Assembly: GCA_963169325.1 (NCBI GenBank)
Contig: CAUJEY010000166.1
Coordinates: forward strand, 1-58,102
Direction: 5' to 3'
Length of the DNA stretch: 58,102 nt
Source: Bacteroidota bacterium
Lineage (GTDB): Bacteria > Bacteroidota > Bacteroidia > Chitinophagales > Saprospiraceae
Shown: positions 17,202 through 26,138 of the stretch, one piece after another
Numbering within the stretch: the first letter of the stretch is position 1
How the letters are laid out: the number at the start of each line of letters is the position of its first letter
The notes under the pieces: model-generated
What the model was told of the DNA's origin: nothing
Databases searched by the model: none
Seen by the model: only the letters and a program-made list of their open reading frames with translations
Made by a program: the position numbers and the translations under genes

Positions 17202-20200
17202 TTAGTTATTCTTCGAAAGTAGTTGTTGGGCTTCTTCCTCACTCATTTTTTCAATCTCGCTAAGGATTGCAGCCTCCAGGATTTCTGCCAGACGTTCAAT
17301 AGTAAAGGCCTGGAACGCATCCTGCGGGTTGATACGGATTCCAAACGTTTTTTGGGATAATGCCAGGATTTGTGCTGCGAGTACCGAATCGCCGCCGAGT
17401 TCAAAAAAGGAGTCCTGAACGCCGATGCGATCGATATGCAGCGTCTGCCGCCACAACTCGGCGAGTTTGCGCTCCAGCTCATTCCGGGGTGCGACGTACT
17501 GCTGACGCAGGTTCGGTCGCGCATAGAGCCGGGCAACATGGGTGTCGCTTCCGCCGACTTCTGTAAAAAACGGCATGCCTGCCGCGGCCGGGTAAAGCTC
17601 GAGCAAATGCTTCAAATCAAAGGGTAATACGACCATCTGAGGCGTTGGCGCTGTGAGCAGTTGTTCCAACATTTCCAAACCCTGATCAATTTTTATCACC
17701 TTAATCAGGTGTTGTGTGGAAGCGTTTTGCTCCTTCAACCTTTCAGTCGCCTCAGCAGCCAATCCGACTTCCGCCCAGGGGCCCCAGTTGATGCTTATTG
17801 CGGGAAGTCCCAGATTACGACGAAAATAAGCCATTGCGTCCAGGTAGGCGCTTGCAGCTGCATAGTTCCCCTGACCCGGTGATCCGAGCACCGAGACTGC
17901 GGAGGAAAAGAGGACAAAGAAATCCAGCGGGCGGTTGATCGTCGCAGCGTGCAGGTTCCAGGCGCCTTCCACCTTTGGCGCCATGACATTTTTCATCCGC
18001 ACCGGATCCAGATTGAGCAGGGAGCCATCATCCAACACCCCTGCCGCGTGAATTACGCCCCGCAACGGGGGCATATTTTGGTCGATCTTCTTGAATACCC
18101 GTTCCAGTTGCGCCGAATCGCTTACATCTGCTTGCTCGATGAGCACTTCAGCGCCTTTATCCCGCATCTGTTTCACGATATGCATCGCCTCCGGAGCGGG
18201 TTCGCTTCTGCCCAATAATACCAGGCGCCGGGCGCCCCGTTGTGTCATCCATGTTGCAGTGGCGAGCCCCAACCCGCCCATGCCGCCGGTAATCAGGTAC
18301 GTGCCATCCGCCCGCAGGGATAGTTCCGGTATGCAGGACGATGGTTCAGGTATAAAAGGTAAAAGCCGTTGCACAAAACGGATACCCGCTCTGAAGGCGA
18401 TTTGATCTTCCATATCTTCTATTGAAACCTGTTTGAACAGCAGTGGAACAGTCTCTGCTTCGGATTGCTGCGGATCAAGATCAATGCGGATACAATGGAG
18501 ATCGGGAAGCTCAAAGCTAATCACCTTCCCCAAGCCCCACAAAGCGGATTGTTCCACTGCGACCGGCTCTCCGGATTTGACCGGCTGGGCGCCGCGTGTC
18601 ACTAACCACAAACGAGGCATTCCGGCAAGTCGCCGGGCTAAAGCCTGCACGAGCAACAATATACTGTCTGTGCCGAGCATGGACATTGTATCCGTACTTG
18701 TATAAACTTCTGAAGATGACGGTGGAATGGAAAGGCTCCATAAGTGAATAATACCATACAACGGTGCGGGTATTTCTTTCAGGCGGCGCTCTAATATTTC
18801 AAAAAAAGCGCCATCGGGTACACTTTCCATCTTTGCGATCGTCTCTTTGCACGGCAACAGATAACAGTAATCGCCACCCTCCTCCAGCTGCTTCGCCAAT
18901 GCTTCGCCTACACCTTCATCGTCTGCAAAAATCAACCATCGCTTTTTTTCCCCGGAGGTAACAGGCAATGTGCCCGATTTTCCTTCGGTTTGCCAGCGCA
19001 AATGATACAGCCAGATATCCTGCAGGGGCTGCAAACGGCGTTTACGCCTGCCGGTGCGTTGCAGGCGGAAGCCAATAAGTTCGGCAACAATTTGGCCGTC
19101 GTCATTTGATATGACGATGTCGGCATCGACAAGGTCCGTACCTGACGCAGGCTCAGATCGCAGGGATACGTGACTCCATACCAGCAGGTCCGGCGGCGAA
19201 TAGAACCGGATGCGCGCGCATCCGGTCGGGAGGTAAAGATCATGTTCAGCGGAAGCGCTCAGGGTCGCGGCCAGTACCTGCAGGCAGGCATCCAATAACG
19301 CAGGGTGTATTTGATAGGCGTCACGATCATATTGAAGGGACTCGGGTAATTTGATACGACCCAATGATTGATTGTCTTTAGTCCATACCTGTTGAATCCC
19401 GCGAAAAGCCGGCCCATATTGCAGGCCATACAACTGTAAGGTTTGATAAAATTCTTCTGCGGTAAACCGGGATGTGCTCTGTTGGCAAATCACATCGGGG
19501 GGAGTTTCCATGGATGCCGCCAAACCATCGGCAGCCTGCTGCGGGATGAAAGTGGCAGAAGCATGTAGTATCCAATCCGCTTCCGGGGCAGTACGACTAT
19601 AAACGCTAAACAGGAACCGGCCTTCTTGTTCAGCAGATAACAGTGCCTGGACCGACCGGGACGCTCCGTTTTGTAACGTCATGCGCGCTTTGAAAACGAA
19701 ATCAGTCAGCGCATGCGAATTTTTTAAACCTGTTTCTTCAGCGGCTTGTAACGCCATTTCAATATATGCGGCGGCAGGAAGCACGATCTCCTCTTCGATC
19801 CGATGATCTTCCGAAAATCGCAAAACTGCGGTGTCGAACGTTGTTTGCCATACAAAAGCAGCAGGCGAGTTCGCCAGGTCAATCCGGTCGCCCAATAACG
19901 GATGGGGATTTTTGCCGTTCGCCAGCGCCCGATGCCACGGGTCTTTCGACGTTGCCGGCTTAGTATCCATCCAATACCGTCGGCGTTGCCAGGGAATCGG
20001 AGGCAGATGAACATACTTACCCCGGGTTGGATAAAGTTTGTTCCAGGCAATTGAAAATCCTTCGGTATAAAGCGCGCCCAAAGTTCTGAACAGGACTTCG
20101 CGCTCCGGTTCTTCCCGACGCATCGAAGGAAGCAATCCGGCTTTCTGCCGGCGGGTTTGGATGGTTTGTTGTATGGCGCCGAGCAGAACGGGATGCGGGC

Positions 20201-22880
20201 CGATTTCAATAAGGATGGAATACCCGTCATCGAGTAATTGCCCGAGCGCATTGGAAAATAGCACAGGTTCCCGGAGGTTGTCCACCCAGTAACCAGCATC
20301 GAAAGGGAGGTTATCCCCGCGGGCGCCGGTCACCGTCGAATAGATGGGTAACCTTGCCCGTTGAGGGTGCAACCCGTCCAACGCCTGGAGCAATTCAACG
20401 CGCACCTGATCTATTTGAGGACTATGGGATGCGACATCGACGTTGACCCATTTACAAAAGAGATTTTGGCGCTGTAGGGCATCCATCACTTTTTTCAGGG
20501 TTTCAGGATTCCCGGATAACACGGTTGATGTGGGGCTATTGATCACAGCGATGCTAATATCATTGTCATACTCCTTTAGCAATGCTTCGGCTTGATCGGG
20601 CGATAATTCAGTCGCCATCATACTACCCCGCCCCCGCAAGGGCTTTAATATCCGGCTGCGACGGCAGATCACCTGAACGGCGTCTTCCAGGTTCAATACG
20701 CCGGCAATATGCGCGGCGGCCACCTCCCCCATGCTGTGTCCAGCCACGGCATCAGGCGTAATGCCATACGATTGCCAGAGTTCGGCAAGGGCAACCTGAA
20801 TAGCGAATATGGCGGGTTGTACCACGTCGATTTCATCGAGTCGTGATTCCCCTTCTGCGCAAAGTACGTCCATCAAAGACCACCCGAAGTGCGCCTGGAC
20901 AGCCTGATCTATTCGCTCGATCGCTTTAAAAAAAACAGGTTCCTGTGTTAGCAATTCGCGGCCCATGCCATACCATTGCCCACCCTGTCCTGAAAAAACG
21001 AATGCCAGTTTAGGTTGACGATCCGGAATTCTGTTACTATTGGGATCATGTACTTCCCGCAGGAAATCCTGAAGGTTCGCGGACAGTTCCTCCCGCGAGT
21101 TTCCTATTACCGCCAAGCGGTAGTCATACTGACTGCGTCTCAAACCGGCGGCATGACAGATGTCTTTTGTGGCGATAGAAAAATCAGCGGCAAGCATTTC
21201 CCGGAAGGCGCCGGCGAGCGATTGAAGCGCTTTATAACTGGTCGCTGACAGCGGAAGCAGGTGGCAGGTGGAGGCAATTGAATCAACCCCTTCGTCGCCG
21301 GCTTCATCCTGCTTATTCATGCCCGCTTCACGCACGATCACGTGCACGTTGGTTCCACCAAAGCCGAATGAGCTCACACCTGCGAGGGCAGGGCCGGAAC
21401 CCGCCGGCCACGGTTTCAACTCGTTTTGAACCTGAAGATTCAGCGCATCAAAAGGTATATGTGGATTGGGCGAATGATAATGCAGACTCGGCGGAATGGT
21501 TCGATGTTGGAGGCTTAGCACAACTTTAATTAAGCCGGCAATTCCGGCGGCAGCTTCCAGATGTCCGATATTGGTTTTTACGGAGCCGATCGTACAAGGG
21601 CCATTGGCGCGATTTTCACCGATCACGGCGCCGAGGGCTTTCGCTTCCATCGAATCGCCCAACAGCGTTCCCGTCCCATGGGCTTCTACATATTGAACGC
21701 TGCCCGGTGAAACACCTGCTGCCTGGCAGGCATCCCGTAGCATGGCTTCCTGTGCTTCCCGGCTGGGGGCGATCAATCCATTCGTACGGCCATCCTGACT
21801 CATAGCACTGCCTAAAATCAGAGCATGGACGGGGTCGCCATCGGCCAATGCGGAAGAAAGCGGTTTAAGTACGAGCACACCGCCACCCTCGCCACGCACG
21901 TAACCGTTCGCGCGGGCGTCGAATGTTTTGCACCTGCCATCCGGAGCCAAAACACCGGCTTTGGTAAAAGCGATCGAGTGTGCCGGCGACAGAATCATAT
22001 TTACGCCGCCCGCGAGCGCCATTCCGCACTCGCCACTCCGGAGACTTTGGCAGGCCAGATGTACCGCAGCCAGGGAAGAAGAGCATGCCGTGTCGATGGC
22101 CATACTTGGTCCATGGAAATCAAAAAAATAAGAAATGCGGTTGGCTGCGATAGATAAAGCGCTTCCAGTACCTGAATGGCTGGTGATCATGGAAGGGTCG
22201 CCAAATTGAATCTGACCGTATTCGTTTATGGAAATTCCGATGAATACCCCTGTTTTAGTGCCGGCGAGATTTGTTTTAATTTGGCCGGCATCATCGAGCG
22301 CTTCATAAGCTAACTCTAACAGCAGCCGTTGTTGCGGATCCATGTATTTGGCTTCCACTGGCGAAATTCCGAAAAAGGAAGGATCAAACTGATCAATGCC
22401 GTCCAGGAATCCGCCCCAATAAGATATTGCTTTGCCGGGAACGGAAGGATCGGGATGAAAGAACGCCTGCTTCGGCCAACGATCTGCCGGAACCTCGGAG
22501 ATCGCATCGACACCATCGCGGAGTACTTGCCAGAAGGCTTCGGTATCCTTTGCCCCTGGAAACCGGCAACCCATGCCAATGATAGCAATCGGTTCTGCTG
22601 TAGTATCGGCTACCGGTTTTTCGGGTGCAGCAGACATCCTGTCTTCCGTTTCCCCGGTCAGGTAACGGGAAAGCGTCAATATGTTTGGATAATCATAAGC
22701 CAGGGTCGGCGAGAGCCGGCGACCAAGCAATTCTTCCAGGTCGCCGGAAAGCGTGACCGCATCGAGTGAGGATAGCCCGTAGTTCGAAAATGATTCCTGA
22801 ATATCAATCGTATCCGGAGTTAATTGCAACAGCTCCGCGATGCGCGTAATCAACCAATCCTGAATTTCTCTGGTGTTCAT
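17202..22880 (-). CDS. type I polyketide synthase, ACP-KS-AT-DH-KR-ACP
   Basis: A 1,892-residue modular PKS. The order is an N-terminal ACP (GLSSLDAV, Ser38), KS with DTACSSS (Cys266), EAHGTGT (His401) and NIGHLEAAAG (His440), AT with AGHSMGEV (Ser716), DH with the histidine at DHRIEEEIVLP (His1026) and HPALLDACLQ, KR with TGGMGGLG, an LDD motif and SSAVSVLGSPGQ...Y, and a C-terminal ACP (LGGDSVLAAQ). There is no ER. The N-terminal ACP would accept the acyl chain activated by the upstream FAAL. The AT has VASH at about 816-819, closer to the methylmalonyl form YASH than the malonyl HAFH, but this is weak evidence. The DH motif has Glu instead of Gly. ATG at 22880 is one base after the monooxygenase stop. 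Confidence 0.95.
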   Translation of the reverse strand: MNTREIQDWLITRIAELLQLTPDTIDIQESFSNYGLSSLDAVTLSGDLEELLGRRLSPTLAYDYPNILTLSRYLTGETEDRMSAAPEKPVADTTAEPIAIIGMGCRFPGAKDTEAFWQVLRDGVDAISEVPADRWPKQAFFHPDPSVPGKAISYWGGFLDGIDQFDPSFFGISPVEAKYMDPQQRLLLELAYEALDDAGQIKTNLAGTKTGVFIGISINEYGQIQFGDPSMITSHSGTGSALSIAANRISYFFDFHGPSMAIDTACSSSLAAVHLACQSLRSGECGMALAGGVNMILSPAHSIAFTKAGVLAPDGRCKTFDARANGYVRGEGGGVLVLKPLSSALADGDPVHALILGSAMSQDGRTNGLIAPSREAQEAMLRDACQAAGVSPGSVQYVEAHGTGTLLGDSMEAKALGAVIGENRANGPCTIGSVKTNIGHLEAAAGIAGLIKVVLSLQHRTIPPSLHYHSPNPHIPFDALNLQVQNELKPWPAGSGPALAGVSSFGFGGTNVHVIVREAGMNKQDEAGDEGVDSIASTCHLLPLSATSYKALQSLAGAFREMLAADFSIATKDICHAAGLRRSQYDYRLAVIGNSREELSANLQDFLREVHDPNSNRIPDRQPKLAFVFSGQGGQWYGMGRELLTQEPVFFKAIERIDQAVQAHFGWSLMDVLCAEGESRLDEIDVVQPAIFAIQVALAELWQSYGITPDAVAGHSMGEVAAAHIAGVLNLEDAVQVICRRSRILKPLRGRGSMMATELSPDQAEALLKEYDNDISIAVINSPTSTVLSGNPETLKKVMDALQRQNLFCKWVNVDVASHSPQIDQVRVELLQALDGLHPQRARLPIYSTVTGARGDNLPFDAGYWVDNLREPVLFSNALGQLLDDGYSILIEIGPHPVLLGAIQQTIQTRRQKAGLLPSMRREEPEREVLFRTLGALYTEGFSIAWNKLYPTRGKYVHLPPIPWQRRRYWMDTKPATSKDPWHRALANGKNPHPLLGDRIDLANSPAAFVWQTTFDTAVLRFSEDHRIEEEIVLPAAAYIEMALQAAEETGLKNSHALTDFVFKARMTLQNGASRSVQALLSAEQEGRFLFSVYSRTAPEADWILHASATFIPQQAADGLAASMETPPDVICQQSTSRFTAEEFYQTLQLYGLQYGPAFRGIQQVWTKDNQSLGRIKLPESLQYDRDAYQIHPALLDACLQVLAATLSASAEHDLYLPTGCARIRFYSPPDLLVWSHVSLRSEPASGTDLVDADIVISNDDGQIVAELIGFRLQRTGRRKRRLQPLQDIWLYHLRWQTEGKSGTLPVTSGEKKRWLIFADDEGVGEALAKQLEEGGDYCYLLPCKETIAKMESVPDGAFFEILERRLKEIPAPLYGIIHLWSLSIPPSSSEVYTSTDTMSMLGTDSILLLVQALARRLAGMPRLWLVTRGAQPVKSGEPVAVEQSALWGLGKVISFELPDLHCIRIDLDPQQSEAETVPLLFKQVSIEDMEDQIAFRAGIRFVQRLLPFIPEPSSCIPELSLRADGTYLITGGMGGLGLATATWMTQRGARRLVLLGRSEPAPEAMHIVKQMRDKGAEVLIEQADVSDSAQLERVFKKIDQNMPPLRGVIHAAGVLDDGSLLNLDPVRMKNVMAPKVEGAWNLHAATINRPLDFFVLFSSAVSVLGSPGQGNYAAASAYLDAMAYFRRNLGLPAISINWGPWAEVGLAAEATERLKEQNASTQHLIKVIKIDQGLEMLEQLLTAPTPQMVVLPFDLKHLLELYPAAAGMPFFTEVGGSDTHVARLYARPNLRQQYVAPRNELERKLAELWRQTLHIDRIGVQDSFFELGGDSVLAAQILALSQKTFGIRINPQDAFQAFTIERLAEILEAAILSEIEKMSEEEAQQLLSKNN

Positions 22881-22881
22881 C

Positions 22882-24192
22882 TTATTGCTTCTTTGAGCGG
22901 TTTCCACCCACCTGCATCTGCCATAATGCAGTCATACCGGGTCGCCGGTCGGGTATACCCTGCGGGTTTTCGGTACCCATCCGATTCCAAATCAGCGGGT
23001 AAGCCTCCACCGGCGGCACTTCTTTGAGTTGCTCCGGCTGTTTTATATTACGTTGTGCTTCAGCAATAAATGGCGCTAATTCATCCTGCTTCACTTTTAC
23101 CCGTTTTGCTTCCCGCGCTTTAAATTGCGGAAGGACTTCTCTTCCAAAAAGTTCCATAGATTTACAGATATGCTCATGACGGTAGTTACCGCTTTGTTGC
23201 AACAGAATCAATTGGTCAACACCCGCCTCTTCCAAAGCGCGAAAATTTTCGATCAACTGTTCGGGGTTTCCTATTCCCCGCATGCCGGCCTTCTTTCTTT
23301 CCCGCTCCATCTGTTGAATATCAAATTCCGGTTTCTTTTTAAATTCGCTCCACAAATCAGTACGGCCGGGAATGTGCGTACCATCGCGCCAATAGTGGCC
23401 TAATCCGAATGCAAAAAATTGGGCGCCTTCCTGCCCCCGATCCATCGCGGTTTCATAATCGTTATCGCACATAAATCCGGTGAGCATCGCCACATTCGGA
23501 TTCACAGCTTGTCCAATGGGCGCGCACTTGTTTTTGAACGTTTCATAATACTCTTCCACCCAAAATTTCGCTTCATCTGCGTTGACAAAAGCGAAAGTCA
23601 GCGCGCCCATGCCCAATTGGGCCGCAAGGTTCAGGCTGTCCCGGTTCGAACAAGCCGCCCAAATTGGAGGATGCGGTTTCTGCAAAGGTTTCGGTACCAC
23701 GTTTCGGTGCGGCATCGAGAAGTATTTCCCCTGGAAACCCGGATACGGTTCCATGCACATCATTTTTGCAGTCTCTTGCACTGCTTCAGCCCACATAGGG
23801 CGCTTGTCCACAAAGTCGACCCCGAACCCTTCCAGTTCCATGCGGGAGCCCGACTCTCCGGCACCCCACTCCACACGCCCGCCGCTGATTATATCGAGCG
23901 TAGCCAGGCGTTCTGCTACTCTCGCCGGGTGATTAAACTTGGGCGACATCACGACGATGCCGTGCCCCAGGCGGATATTTTTGGTCCGTTGGCTACAGGC
24001 AGCCAGGAAGATTTCGGGGGCGGAGGAATGGCAATACTCTTCAAGAAAGTGATGTTCTTGAACCCAGACATAGTCAATACCGATACGATCCGCCAACTCT
24101 ACCTGTTCTAAGGCTTCCTGAAAAAGTCTGGATTCGTCCCCTTCCTGCCAGGGGCGGGGCATTTGCAGATCGATAAATATGCCGAATTTCAT
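22882..24192 (-). CDS. luciferase-like (LLM class) flavin-dependent monooxygenase
   Basis: A 436-residue LLM-class enzyme, usually an FMNH2-dependent oxygenase with a TIM-barrel fold. Typical segments are VWVQEHHFLEEYCHSSAPE, LGHGIVVMSPKFNHPARVAE and LDIISGGRVEWGAGESGS. Relatives are common in PKS/NRPS loci, where they hydroxylate carrier-bound chains or perform Baeyer-Villiger-type oxidations (family knowledge). The exact reaction here is unknown. The start MKFGIFIDLQ at 24192 overlaps the FAAL stop as ATGA, and the PKS begins one base after its stop, so FAAL, LLM and PKS are translationally coupled. A C-terminal extension of about 60 charged residues (from about 370) goes beyond the barrel. 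Confidence 0.85.
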   Translation of the reverse strand: MKFGIFIDLQMPRPWQEGDESRLFQEALEQVELADRIGIDYVWVQEHHFLEEYCHSSAPEIFLAACSQRTKNIRLGHGIVVMSPKFNHPARVAERLATLDIISGGRVEWGAGESGSRMELEGFGVDFVDKRPMWAEAVQETAKMMCMEPYPGFQGKYFSMPHRNVVPKPLQKPHPPIWAACSNRDSLNLAAQLGMGALTFAFVNADEAKFWVEEYYETFKNKCAPIGQAVNPNVAMLTGFMCDNDYETAMDRGQEGAQFFAFGLGHYWRDGTHIPGRTDLWSEFKKKPEFDIQQMERERKKAGMRGIGNPEQLIENFRALEEAGVDQLILLQQSGNYRHEHICKSMELFGREVLPQFKAREAKRVKVKQDELAPFIAEAQRNIKQPEQLKEVPPVEAYPLIWNRMGTENPQGIPDRRPGMTALWQMQVGGNRSKKQ

Positions 24193-25913
24193 GTTCTTGT
24201 GATTTCTTTTAAAGCTCCGGTCAGGTAGTTCGTTTTGCAAAGAAAGTGTCTTATTTTACCGCTGGTGGTTTTTGGTATGCCCCCGGGATGAATTAGTCTG
24301 ATATCGTCGATACGCAACTCATGATGGACTGCGACAGCCAGGCGGATTGCTTTTTTTACTTCCTCTGCCTGTGCAACAACTTTATGCTCCATCTCGGCAA
24401 TGACGATGATATCTTCTCTTTCAGCATTGTTGATAGAAAAAACGGCGCATCCTGCCGGCTGGATGGCGGGATGGGCTCCTTCTACCGTCCTTTCTATGTC
24501 CTGCGAATAGTGGTTTTTTCCATCGGAGATAATCAGGTTCTTGATACGTCCGGTAATATATAACTCCCCTTCATACAGAAATCCAAGATCCCCGGTGCGT
24601 AAGAACGGCCCCTCGCCGCTATCCGATAAGTGCGCGCCAAAAGCAGATACTGTCTCCAATGGTTGGTTCCAATAACCGCCGGCAACGCTGGGGCCGCTCA
24701 CCCAGATTTCCCCGATTTGATCCGGAGGGCATGGCGTCAGCGTATCTGCATGAACAATCCTTATCTGCTGATCGGAGATGTTTTGTCCGCAACTTACCAG
24801 CGTCCGGGTATCCTCCCGCTTTTCAGGAGAAATGATTACCTGGTTCTGCCCGAGCCCCGAATTTATCAGGTGTTGCACCACCGGCGACCGGGCTTTCGGC
24901 CCACCCGTGACCATTAATGTTGCTTCAGCCAAACCATAACACGGAAAAAAAGCCTCCCGGCGAAAACCGCAAGGGGCAAAATAATCTGCAAACTGATCCA
25001 ATGTTTTATGATAGACCGGTTCGGCCCCGTTAATTGCGACTTCCCAGGCACTGAGGTCAAGTTGTTCCATTTGTTCCGGCTTAACCTTCCTGATACACAA
25101 ATCGTAAGCGAAATTCGGGCCGCCACTACACGTGGCCTGGAAACGTGTAATAGCTTGGAGCCATCGAACAGGCCGTTGCAAAAACATCAAATGGGGAATC
25201 AAAGTAACCGGGTATCCCGTATAAAGGGATTGTAATATGCCGCCTATAAGCCCCATATCATGGTAAGGCGGCAACCAAAAGACGGTCTGGGTTTTACTTG
25301 TTAGTCCGAAAGACGCCTCAATAAGGCCCAGATTATGGAGCAGATTGCTATGGCTCACCATTACCCCTTTGGGTGAGGTCGTCGAGCCGGATGTATATTG
25401 GAGAAAGGCGATGTCATTCCGGTCAATCACAGGCGATTGCCATTTCTCCGCCCAATCACCCCTTTCATCGTTGTCCGTTACCAACAACTTTATATTGCCA
25501 AACTCCTCCCCAAATGCATTTTGAGTCTTTAATCCATCGAAGAGCGATGTGGCTAACAGCGCTACGGCAGGCTTAGCATCGGCAGCTATTCGGTGAATTA
25601 TTGGCATAGTTCGCTCCAGGCGGGCAGGATGAGGAGGGTATACCGGAACAGCTATGACCTTAGCGTACAGACAACCAAAGTAGGCGGCAATAAAATCCAA
25701 CCCCGGTGGAAAAAGTAAAAGCGCCCGATCTCCGGCCTTTGCAGTAGACTGGAGTAATGCTCCGATGGCGCGTGCGCGGCGATCCAACTCGTTATAAGTC
25801 AGGGTAACTTCCTCGTATTCTCCATCTACCAGAAATCGATAAGCCAGGCGGTGCGGCTGGTGCTCTGCGCGCCATCGCAGGGTATCAACTAATGAAGTTG
25901 GAATAGGTGTCAT
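24189..25913 (-). CDS. fatty acyl-AMP ligase (FAAL) starter-loading enzyme
   Basis: A 574-residue FAAL of the ANL superfamily. It activates a free fatty acid as acyl-AMP and passes it to a carrier protein, here probably the N-terminal ACP of the PKS. Characteristic strings are VPVYPPHPARLERT, QYTSGSTTSPKGVMVSH, WLPPYHDMGLIGGIL, CSGGPNFAYDLC and FFPCYGLAEATLMVTGG. ATG at 25913 (MTPIPTSLVDTL) is chosen because family similarity begins there. The open frame back to 25988 has only a TTG start and its extra codons run through an inverted repeat. It is the first gene of a minus-strand operon continuing into LLM, PKS and NRPS, divergent from oleB. Confidence 0.92.
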   Translation of the reverse strand: MTPIPTSLVDTLRWRAEHQPHRLAYRFLVDGEYEEVTLTYNELDRRARAIGALLQSTAKAGDRALLLFPPGLDFIAAYFGCLYAKVIAVPVYPPHPARLERTMPIIHRIAADAKPAVALLATSLFDGLKTQNAFGEEFGNIKLLVTDNDERGDWAEKWQSPVIDRNDIAFLQYTSGSTTSPKGVMVSHSNLLHNLGLIEASFGLTSKTQTVFWLPPYHDMGLIGGILQSLYTGYPVTLIPHLMFLQRPVRWLQAITRFQATCSGGPNFAYDLCIRKVKPEQMEQLDLSAWEVAINGAEPVYHKTLDQFADYFAPCGFRREAFFPCYGLAEATLMVTGGPKARSPVVQHLINSGLGQNQVIISPEKREDTRTLVSCGQNISDQQIRIVHADTLTPCPPDQIGEIWVSGPSVAGGYWNQPLETVSAFGAHLSDSGEGPFLRTGDLGFLYEGELYITGRIKNLIISDGKNHYSQDIERTVEGAHPAIQPAGCAVFSINNAEREDIIVIAEMEHKVVAQAEEVKKAIRLAVAVHHELRIDDIRLIHPGGIPKTTSGKIRHFLCKTNYLTGALKEITRT

Positions 25914-25938
25914 GAGATCACTTTGGATTTTAGTACGA

Positions 25939-26008
25939 AGCTCCCGATTACCCACAAGTTGACATAGAAAAATCTCCTTTCTTATCAACTTATGGGTAAT
26001 CGGGAGCT
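25939..26008. promoter_or_regulatory. 24-bp inverted repeat in the FAAL/oleB divergent region
   Basis: The left arm agctcccgattacccacaag (25939-25958, continuing to 25962) and right arm 25985-26008 are complementary at 23 of 24 positions around a 22-base spacer. On the minus strand the spacer reads AAAGGAG followed by ATG (25965-25963), giving a five-codon ORF MSTCG and stop inside the left arm. It could be a regulator operator, a leader hairpin of the FAAL operon, or a palindromic repeat. No clear TANNTTTG promoter is visible on either strand of the 225-base spacer; TACTTTTC at 26072-26079 is the closest on the plus strand. See findings. Confidence 0.8.
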
Positions 26009-26138
26009 CATAGAAGTGGGGCAGTATTTTATTTCAGTAAAGATAAAAAAAAATCATTTGAATTGACGCAGTACTTTTCAGTCTTAAAAATGTCCCGAAA
26101 TCTGGAAACAGGATCAATTGCTGTAAACTCGAATTAAC

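Noticed and set aside
20380-20460. Firm AT substrate assignment (methylmalonyl) from the VASH motif
   Set aside because: The motif is intermediate and occurs in both malonyl and methylmalonyl AT domains; it is not decisive without alignment.
25914-25988. A longer FAAL starting at 25988
   Set aside because: It needs a TTG start and its extra 25 codons read through the inverted repeat; family similarity begins at the ATG at 25913.
25939-26008. Invertible promoter flanked by recombinase sites, as known from Bacteroides capsule loci
   Set aside because: The spacer is only 22 bases, too short to hold a -33/-7 promoter, and no invertase gene is adjacent.
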